Positions 1 through 5,065 of a stretch of 5,065 nt of DNA are shown piece after piece. Under the pieces are notes generated by a model, which ran no database searches, was not told the DNA's origin, and was given only the letters and a program-made list of their open reading frames with translations. Made by a program: the position numbers and the translations under genes. The stretch spans positions 373-5,437 of the forward strand of contig JAGRHI010000239.1 in NCBI GenBank assembly GCA_020445045.1. The letters run 5' to 3'. The stretch comes from Candidatus Competibacteraceae bacterium. Its GTDB lineage: Bacteria; Pseudomonadota; Gammaproteobacteria; Competibacterales; Competibacteraceae. The stretch's first letter is position 1. Every line of letters starts with the position of its first letter.

Positions 1-2720
1 GCCGCCAGCGCGCCGAATTCGCCGGCCGGCCGAAATTCGTGCTGCACGACGGCCCGCCTTACGCCAACGGGGTGATTCATATCGGCCACGCCGTCAACAA
101 GGTATTGAAGGACATCATCGTCAAATCCCGGACCCTGAGCGGCCTCGACGCGCCCTACGTGCCGGGCTGGGATTGCCATGGCCTGCCGATCGAACAAATG
201 GTGGAAAAGAAGCTGGGCAAGGTGGGGGTCAAGGTCGGCGCCCGCGAATTCCGCGCCGCCTGCCGTGCCTTCGCCACCGAGCAGGTCGCCCATCAAAGCA
301 CGGACTTCCAGCGCCTGGGCGTGCTGGGCGATTGGGAAAATCCTTATCTGACCATGGACTTCCGGGCCGAGGCCGACATCGTGCGGGCGCTGGCGAAGAT
401 CGTCGCCAACGGCCACCTGTACCGCGGCTCCAAACCGGTGTACTGGTGCATCGACTGCGGCTCGGCGCTGGCCGAGGCCGAGGTCGAATACGAGGACCGC
501 GATTCGCTGGCCATCGACGTACGCTTCCCGGTGGCGAATCCCGAGGCCCTGTTGGCCCGCCTGCGCCATGTCGAGGGCCGTGAAGGCAAGGGGCCGTTGT
601 CGGTGGTGATCTGGACCACCACGCCCTGGACCCTGCCCGCCAATCAGGCGGTGGCGCTCAATCCGGGCTTCGAATACGTACTGGCGCAGGTCGAAACCGA
701 CCGGGGCCAGGAACGTCTGCTCGTCACCGAGCCGCTGCTGAAAGACTCGCTGGCGCGCTGGGGCATCGACCAATACCACGTGGTCGCCTACGGCCTGGGC
801 ACCGACCTGGAGGGATTGACGCTGCGCCATCCGTTCCACGATCGCGAGGTACCCATTATCCTCGGCGATCACGTCACCACCGAAGCCGGCACCGGCGCGG
901 TGCATACCGCCCCCGCCCACGGTCAGGAGGACTATGTGGTTGGCTCCCGTTACGGTCTACCGGTGGACAATCCGGTCGGGCCGGACGGCAAATTTCTGCC
1001 CGATACCCCGCTGTTCGCCGGCCTGCACGTGTTCGCCGCCAACGAACGGGTGATCGACGTCCTCAAGGCGCACGGCATGCTGCTGCGCGCCGCTCGGCTG
1101 ACCCACAGCTATCCGCACTGCTGGCGGCACAAGACCCCGATCATCTTCCGCGCCACCCCGCAGTGGTTCATCGGCATGGATCAACACGGGCTGCGCGCCC
1201 GCGCGCTGAGCGGGATCGAAAAAGTGCGTTTTACCCCGGACTGGGGCCAGGCTCGGATTCAAGGCATGGTGGCTAACCGCCCCGACTGGTGCGTATCCCG
1301 CCAGCGCTCCTGGGGAGTACCGATCACCCTGTTCACGCACAAGAAAACCGGCGAATTGCATCCGAACACCCAAGCCCTGATGGAACAGGTGGCGCAACGC
1401 ATCGAACAGGGCGGCATCGACGCCTGGTTCGAGCTCGATCCAGCGGAGTTGCTGGGCGCGGACGCCGCCGAGTACGACAAGGTTCCCGACACCCTGGATG
1501 TCTGGTTCGATTCCGGCACCACCCATCTCTCGGTGCTGGAACGCCGCCCGGAGCTGCATTTCCCCGCCGAACTGTACCTGGAAGGCTCCGACCAGCATCG
1601 CGGCTGGTTTCAGTCCTCGCTGCTGGCCTCGGTGGCGATGCGCGGCGTCGCCCCCTACAAGGGGTTGCTGACTCACGGCTTCACCGTGGACGCCCAGGGC
1701 CGCAAGATGTCGAAGTCGCTGGGCAACGTGGTCGCGCCGCAAAAAGTGGTCAATTCGCTGGGCGCCGACGTGCTGCGGCTGTGGGCGGCGGCGACCGACT
1801 ATCGCGGCGAGATGAACGTCTCCGACGAAATCCTCAAGCGCATGGCCGATTCCTACCGGCGCATGCGCAATACCGCCCGTTTCCTATTGGCCAATCTCAA
1901 CGGCTTCGATCCCGCGCGACATCGTTTGCCACCGGAACGGATGCTGGCGCTGGACCGCTGGGCGGTGGACCGCACCCGCCGTTTGCAAGCGGAGATCCTG
2001 GAGGCGTACGACCAGTACCTGTTCCATCTGATCTACCAGAAAATCCATAACTTTTGCTCGGTGGACATGGGCAGTCTGTATCTGGACATCATTAAGGATC
2101 GCCAGTACACCACTCAACGCGACAGCATCGCCCGCCGTTCGGCGCAAACCGCCCTGTACCACATCGCCGAGGCCATGACCCGCTGGCTGGCGCCGATCCT
2201 CAGCTTCACCGCCGAGGAAATCTGGCGGCATCTACCGGGCGAGCGGGGTCCGTCGGTGTTCCTGACCACCTGGTACGATGGACTGTTCGCGGTCGATGAC
2301 GCCGAACCGCTCAACGCGGCCTACTGGGACCGGCTGATCGCGGTGCGCGAGCTGGTGAGTAAGAAGCTGGAGCGCTTGCGAATCGAAGGCGGCATCGGTT
2401 CGGGGCTGGACGCCGAGGTGGATCTGTACTGCGACGGCGCGCTGGCGACGGATTTACGGCGGATCGAAGACGAGCTACGGTTCTTCCTGATCGTCTCTTA
2501 TGCCCGGCTGTGGCCACTGAGCGAAGCGCCGGACGACGCGGAACCAAGTTCGCTCGACGGTCAACCGCTGGCGATCCAGGTCGTGCCCAGCGTCGAGGAC
2601 AAATGCGGGCGCTGCTGGCACCATCGCGCCGATGTCGGCCATGATCCCGAACATCCACAGCTCTGTGGGCGCTGCGTGGACAATGTCGTCGGCGACGGTG
2701 AAACCCGGCGTTACGCTTGA
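1..2720 (+). CDS. ileS: Isoleucyl-tRNA synthetase, class Ia (5' end outside window)
   Basis: Cytoplasmic enzyme that attaches isoleucine to tRNA-Ile and hydrolyses mischarged valine. The reading frame is open from base 3; the first GTG, at 39, is not the start, because the upstream codons continue the family sequence (...RPKF before VLHDGPPYANG). About 905 codons are present, and by comparison with E. coli IleS (938 aa) some 40 N-terminal residues are missing. Visible in order: HIGH signature (78-89), GWDCHGLPIE (165-194), CP1 editing domain with WTTTPWTLPAN (612-644) and the GTGAVHTAP...EDY editing pocket (888-935, His at 903 and Asp at 930 conserved), the EGSDQHRGWF aminoacyl-adenylate region (1581-1610), KMSKS (1704-1718), the helical anticodon-binding region around YLDIIKDRQY (about 2080-2110), and a C-terminal four-cysteine zinc site (CxxC at 2604-2615 and CxxC at 2664-2675). 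It is the bacterial type close to the E. coli enzyme. No internal damage is seen. It is the first gene visible in an ileS-lspA-ispH operon. Confidence 0.98.
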   Translation, partial: RQRAEFAGRPKFVLHDGPPYANGVIHIGHAVNKVLKDIIVKSRTLSGLDAPYVPGWDCHGLPIEQMVEKKLGKVGVKVGAREFRAACRAFATEQVAHQSTDFQRLGVLGDWENPYLTMDFRAEADIVRALAKIVANGHLYRGSKPVYWCIDCGSALAEAEVEYEDRDSLAIDVRFPVANPEALLARLRHVEGREGKGPLSVVIWTTTPWTLPANQAVALNPGFEYVLAQVETDRGQERLLVTEPLLKDSLARWGIDQYHVVAYGLGTDLEGLTLRHPFHDREVPIILGDHVTTEAGTGAVHTAPAHGQEDYVVGSRYGLPVDNPVGPDGKFLPDTPLFAGLHVFAANERVIDVLKAHGMLLRAARLTHSYPHCWRHKTPIIFRATPQWFIGMDQHGLRARALSGIEKVRFTPDWGQARIQGMVANRPDWCVSRQRSWGVPITLFTHKKTGELHPNTQALMEQVAQRIEQGGIDAWFELDPAELLGADAAEYDKVPDTLDVWFDSGTTHLSVLERRPELHFPAELYLEGSDQHRGWFQSSLLASVAMRGVAPYKGLLTHGFTVDAQGRKMSKSLGNVVAPQKVVNSLGADVLRLWAAATDYRGEMNVSDEILKRMADSYRRMRNTARFLLANLNGFDPARHRLPPERMLALDRWAVDRTRRLQAEILEAYDQYLFHLIYQKIHNFCSVDMGSLYLDIIKDRQYTTQRDSIARRSAQTALYHIAEAMTRWLAPILSFTAEEIWRHLPGERGPSVFLTTWYDGLFAVDDAEPLNAAYWDRLIAVRELVSKKLERLRIEGGIGSGLDAEVDLYCDGALATDLRRIEDELRFFLIVSYARLWPLSEAPDDAEPSSLDGQPLAIQVVPSVEDKCGRCWHHRADVGHDPEHPQLCGRCVDNVVGDGETRRYA

Positions 2721-2722
2721 TG
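2717..2722 (+). promoter_or_regulatory. ileS stop / lspA start overlap (TTGATG)
   Basis: The ileS stop TGA (2718-2720) shares its last base with an ATG at 2720-2722. A TTG at 2717 in the same frame could add one residue to LspA, but ATG is the better start. I see no convincing Shine-Dalgarno sequence 5-10 bases upstream (the sequence there is CGGCGTTACGC). Translation of lspA is therefore probably coupled to termination on ileS. The coupling is an inference from the overlap and the weak upstream sequence. Confidence 0.6.
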
Positions 2723-3190
2723 GCCGCCCGCCGCTGGTACTGGTGGTTGAGCGGGTCGGTGATCGTGCTGGACCAGGGCACCAAACTGCTCGCCGAGACG
2801 CTACTGATCTTTCACCAGCCGGTGCCGGTATTGCCCTCGTTCAACCTGATGCTGACCTATAACACCGGCGCGGCGTTCAGTTTTCTCGACGATGCCGGCG
2901 GTTGGCAACGCTGGTTCTTTCTGGGGCTGGGACTACTGGTCAGCATCGGCCTGATCGTCTGGTTGCGGCGACTCAAATCGGAGGATCACTGGCTGGCGGC
3001 GGCGCTGGCGCTGATTCTGGCTGGCGCGGTCGGCAATTTGATCGATCGCGCCTGGTTCGGACAGGTGATCGATTTTATCCAGGTTTATTACGATCACTGG
3101 TATTTCCCGGTTTTCAATATCGCGGACATTTCCATCAATATCGGCGCGGCGCTGTTAGTGCTGGATAGTTTGCGGCGGAGAAACGCATGA
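2720..3190 (+). CDS. lspA: Lipoprotein signal peptidase (signal peptidase II)
   Basis: Inner-membrane aspartyl peptidase that cleaves the signal peptide of diacylglyceryl-prolipoproteins just before the lipid-modified cysteine, acting after Lgt. The product is 156 aa, close to the 164 aa of E. coli LspA. Four hydrophobic segments fit the family topology: about residues 6-26, 64-83, 91-108 and 130-149. Conserved blocks are VLDQGTK (Asp18, Lys22), YNTGAAFSFL (Asn48) with the following GGWQRWFF, GNLIDR (105-110), VIDFI with catalytic Asp118, and FNIADISI with catalytic Asp136. The 18-residue spacing of the two catalytic aspartates matches E. coli (123 and 141). The start is set at the ATG that overlaps the ileS stop by one base; a TTG one codon earlier is possible. 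The stop overlaps the ispH start by four bases. LspA is the target of globomycin; nothing here suggests an altered site. Confidence 0.97.
   Translation: MAARRWYWWLSGSVIVLDQGTKLLAETLLIFHQPVPVLPSFNLMLTYNTGAAFSFLDDAGGWQRWFFLGLGLLVSIGLIVWLRRLKSEDHWLAAALALILAGAVGNLIDRAWFGQVIDFIQVYYDHWYFPVFNIADISINIGAALLVLDSLRRRNA
3177..3180 (+). promoter_or_regulatory. Ribosome binding site of ispH
   Basis: GGAG lies six bases before the ATG at 3187, inside the last codons of lspA. It is the only clear Shine-Dalgarno match in the two intergenic junctions of the operon, and it supports the ATG at 3187 as the ispH start. IspH can thus be initiated on its own as well as by re-initiation at the ATGA overlap. Confidence 0.7.
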
Positions 3191-4125
3191 GCGCGCATAT
3201 CCATCTCGCCAATCCCCGTGGCTTCTGCGCCGGCGTGGACCGCGCCATCGGCATCGTCGAGCGGGCGCTGGAACTGTTCGGCGCGCCGATCTACGTCCGC
3301 CACGAGGTGGTGCACAACCGCTTCGTGGTCGATGATCTGCGCCGCCGCGGCGCGGTGTTCGTCGATGAATTGGACGAGGTGCCCGAAGACGCCACCGTGA
3401 TCTTCAGCGCCCATGGCGTCTCGCAAACCGTGCGGGAAGAAGCGGCGCGGCGCGGCCTGAAGGTATTCGACGCCACCTGTCCGCTGGTCACCAAGGTTCA
3501 CATGGAAGTCGCCCGCCACGGCCATGCCGGCCGGGAAGTGGTGCTGATCGGTCACGCCGGCCATCCGGAGGTCGAGGGCACCATGGGCCAGTACGATGAA
3601 GCTCAGGGCGGGCGGATGTATCTGGTGGAAACGGTCGAGGACGCGCGGACCCTGAGCGTGCGCAACCCCGCCGAACTGGCCTATGTGACCCAAACCACGT
3701 TGTCGGTGGACGACACGGCGCGGATCGTCGCCGCCCTGCGCGAACGGTTTCCGGCCATTCAGGGACCGCGCAAGGACGACATCTGCTACGCCACCCAGAA
3801 CCGCCAGGATGCGGTGAAAGAGCTATCGGGCCACTGCGAACTGATGCTGGTGGTCGGCTCTCGCAGCAGTTCCAATTCCAACCGGTTGCGGGAATTAGCG
3901 GAAAAACAGGGTACACCGGCCTATCTGATCGACGGTCCCGAGGATATCGAGCCGGCGTGGCTGGCGGGCAAGACGACCATCGGCGTGACGGCCGGCGCCT
4001 CGGCGCCCGAAGTGCTGGCGCGGCAGGTGATTGCCCGCCTGCGGGATTTGGGCGCGACGGCGGTCAGCGAAAGCGCCGGCCGCGCCGAAAACGTGATTTT
4101 TGCACTGCCCAAGGAATTGCGCTAA
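3187..4125 (+). CDS. ispH: 4-hydroxy-3-methylbut-2-enyl diphosphate reductase
   Basis: Cytoplasmic iron-sulfur enzyme (also called LytB) that reduces HMBPP to isopentenyl and dimethylallyl diphosphate, the last step of the MEP isoprenoid pathway. The 312-aa product aligns without gaps of note to E. coli IspH (316 aa). The three cluster-ligating cysteines are present: Cys14 in NPRGFCAGVDRA, Cys98 in FDATCPLVTKVH and Cys200 in RKDDICYATQNRQ. Substrate-site residues are also seen: His43 in RHEVVHNR, His76 in SAHGVSQ, His126 and Glu128 in GHAGHPEVEGTMGQY, the TQTT threonines (168-171), the SSSNSNR loop (227-233) and Ser272 in TAGASAP. The protein stops right after LPKELR, a few residues earlier than the E. 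coli enzyme, which should not affect the active site. The start overlaps the lspA stop as ATGA and has GGAG six bases upstream. No fkpB gene lies between lspA and ispH, unlike E. coli and Pseudomonas. Confidence 0.98.
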   Translation: MSAHIHLANPRGFCAGVDRAIGIVERALELFGAPIYVRHEVVHNRFVVDDLRRRGAVFVDELDEVPEDATVIFSAHGVSQTVREEAARRGLKVFDATCPLVTKVHMEVARHGHAGREVVLIGHAGHPEVEGTMGQYDEAQGGRMYLVETVEDARTLSVRNPAELAYVTQTTLSVDDTARIVAALRERFPAIQGPRKDDICYATQNRQDAVKELSGHCELMLVVGSRSSSNSNRLRELAEKQGTPAYLIDGPEDIEPAWLAGKTTIGVTAGASAPEVLARQVIARLRDLGATAVSESAGRAENVIFALPKELR

Positions 4126-4162
4126 TCACTCACTTCCGCGCGAAACTTTACGCCTCCACGAT

Positions 4163-4182
4163 GCGGATTCCCTTCAATCCGC
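4163..4182. terminator. Inverted repeat in the convergent gap, possible two-way terminator hairpin
   Basis: GCGGATT (4163-4169) and AATCCGC (4176-4182) form a perfect 7-bp stem with a six-base loop CCCTTC. It lies 37 bases beyond the ispH stop and four bases beyond the pilY1 stop on the other strand, where a shared end signal would be expected. Neither side is followed by a run of T on the strand being read (CACATCAATC on plus, ATCGTGGAGG on minus), so it is not a classical intrinsic terminator. It could instead stabilise 3' ends after Rho-dependent termination, or be chance. The rest of the 61-base gap (4126-4186) shows nothing I can name. Confidence 0.35.
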
Positions 4183-4186
4183 CACA

Positions 4187-5065
4187 TCAATCGAAAATCT
4201 CCCGCCACATCGTTCTTTTCACTGAACCCGCGGCGGCTCCAGTCGGGCTGGGTAGATCTTCGACCGTGACGGTCCCAGTGGTATCCGTCACAATGGCAAC
4301 CGTTTTACCCGTGACCAGCTTGACAACCTTAATGCCCGCGACCAAGGCGTTGGTCGAAAGACGAACCCCGACTTGTGTGCCTTGTTCCGGCGCCGTGGAA
4401 AGACCGCCACCCGTATCGATGTCGATATTGTACAGAAATCCATAGCCGCCCACGTTGCAGGCATTTGGATCGGGTACATTAGTGGCGACCGTGAGAATGT
4501 TGTATTGTTGTTGCATCTCAATATTTACCCGTTCGCCAGGCGAAAGATTTGCCGGATCAAGATCAAGATACCAACCGTTTTTCGTAGCCCAGTCAACTGG
4601 ATTCTGACTAGCGGTTCTTATGACCCTTCCAACGGAGTTGGTTTGCTGGGTCAATGTTTGTTCCACAAGCTGGTTGCCTTGCCGAACATTTCCCAGGCCG
4701 GTGCTGGCAAGCGTGTCTTTCAGAGCATAGATGGATTGTTGCTCAACGTTGGAGAGATCGGGAATGCCGAGGTAACGTCCCGTGCCAACGAATACAACAT
4801 CGTACAGGTTATTGACCTTAGCGAGTTCAGGCTTGGTGGTAATGGGCTGCGGGTTCCCACTCACACGTAATTCGGCCAATTTCACCGCTTCCTTACCCGC
4901 TGGCGAGTAATTATCGTCAAAATCAAAGCGCCAGACATTACCCAACAAGTCACCGCCATAAGCGCGCTTGGCCGTATTATCGACATCACTTTCTATCCAG
5001 GCATTGATCTTGGCAAGGCCACTCGGAGTTGTTGTCGAACCGTAACCGTTCAGTCCCTTATTGAG
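4187..5065 (-). CDS. pilY1: PilY1-family type IV pilus protein, C-terminal part (5' end outside window)
   Basis: C-terminal 292 codons of a PilY1/PilC-like protein, a large surface or pilus-tip factor that works with the minor pilins in type IV pilus assembly, adhesion and twitching. The frame is open to the right edge; the first start-like codon (TTG at 4948) is internal, because the residues before it continue the family sequence. Counting from the window edge: PSGLAKINAW (14-23), the propeller-blade signature YGGDLLGNVWRFDFDD (36-51), VVFVGTGRYLG (90-100), QSIYALKD (110-117), GWYLDL (164-169), GERVN (177-181), TNVPDPNACNVGGYGFLYNID (195-215, with the only cysteine at 203), and the end MWREIFD (286-292), matching the usual WREL-type C-terminus. 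I see no EF-hand-like DxDxDxxxD calcium loop here; in Pseudomonas PilY1 such sites lie in parts that would mostly be off-window. GC is lower than in the plus-strand genes (44% over 4501-4620). It converges on ispH with a 61-base gap. Family assignment is firm; the exact pilus role is inferred. Confidence 0.92.
   Translation of the reverse strand, partial: LNKGLNGYGSTTTPSGLAKINAWIESDVDNTAKRAYGGDLLGNVWRFDFDDNYSPAGKEAVKLAELRVSGNPQPITTKPELAKVNNLYDVVFVGTGRYLGIPDLSNVEQQSIYALKDTLASTGLGNVRQGNQLVEQTLTQQTNSVGRVIRTASQNPVDWATKNGWYLDLDPANLSPGERVNIEMQQQYNILTVATNVPDPNACNVGGYGFLYNIDIDTGGGLSTAPEQGTQVGVRLSTNALVAGIKVVKLVTGKTVAIVTDTTGTVTVEDLPSPTGAAAGSVKRTMWREIFD

Noticed and set aside
957..1742. Long 261-codon open frame on the minus strand opposite ileS
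   Set aside because: It lies antisense to a clearly conserved part of ileS. Its product is rich in Arg, Ala, Gly and His with no recognisable domain. Such frames are common opposite GC-rich genes.
1289..2050. Open frame of 253 codons on the plus strand inside ileS
   Set aside because: It is an out-of-frame shadow of ileS, rich in Arg, Gly and Pro, with no family resemblance.
3094..3693. Open frame of 199 codons on the minus strand across the lspA/ispH junction
   Set aside because: It is antisense to two conserved genes and has no recognisable domain. Its length is explained by the high GC content.
4135..4167. Alternative pairing of TCCGC (4135-4139) with GCGGA (4163-4167), suggesting a switch against the 7-bp hairpin
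   Set aside because: Only five base pairs with a 23-base loop; it is likely chance, and no regulatory gene follows it.
4555..4566. Tandem GATCAA GATCAA inside pilY1
   Set aside because: Two copies of a 6-mer that encode the LDLD of the YLDLDP segment. This is too short to be called a repeat, though it could be a small in-frame duplication, since the family usually reads GWYLDLP.
4373..4870. Plus-strand open frame of 165 codons opposite pilY1
   Set aside because: The minus strand here encodes well-recognised PilY1 motifs throughout. The plus-strand product resembles nothing I know and has no convincing ribosome binding site context.
4946..4948. TTG at 4948 as the start of a short 253-codon gene on the minus strand
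   Set aside because: The codons upstream to the window edge continue the PilY1 family sequence (GLAKINAW...YGGD), so the gene is cut by the window and not a short independent one.
1..5065. CRISPR arrays, tRNA or rRNA genes, insertion sequences, phage attachment sites, riboswitches
   Set aside because: I looked on both strands and saw no repeated spacer pattern, tRNA-like fold, transposase motif or terminal inverted repeats. Coding sequence fills all but 61 bases of the window.

Overview
This is an ordinary housekeeping stretch of a gammaproteobacterial chromosome, ending in the tail of a type IV pilus gene. The three plus-strand proteins (IleS, LspA, IspH) resemble their Escherichia coli counterparts closely along their whole length. 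The gene order is that of Gammaproteobacteria such as Pseudomonas. The core genes are GC-rich (65% in a 60-base sample inside ispH). I cannot place the organism reliably below class level, and I see no sign of a previously undescribed system.

Layout. Positions 1-2720 hold ileS, complete at its 3' end and missing roughly the first 40 codons to the left of the window. Its stop codon overlaps the start of lspA (2720-3190) by one base. The lspA stop overlaps the start of ispH (3187-4125) by four bases. These three genes form one tightly packed, very probably co-transcribed and translationally coupled unit, whose promoter lies outside the window. A 61-base gap (4126-4186) follows. It contains a perfect 7-bp inverted repeat that may act as a hairpin end signal for both strands. 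From 4187 to the right edge, the minus strand carries the C-terminal 292 codons of a PilY1-family pilus protein, which converges on ispH. No stretch longer than 61 bases lacks a gene.

Functions. IleS charges tRNA-Ile. LspA removes signal peptides from prolipoproteins in the inner membrane. IspH makes IPP and DMAPP in the last step of the MEP isoprenoid pathway. The three are linked by operon position, not by a common pathway. The PilY1-like protein belongs to the type IV pilus minor-pilin set, a separate transcription unit.

The points worth a second look are: fkpB is absent from between lspA and ispH; pilY1 is placed directly against ispH with no pilY2 or pilE between them; base composition drops at the pilY1 boundary; and the convergent junction has a hairpin without a U-tract.
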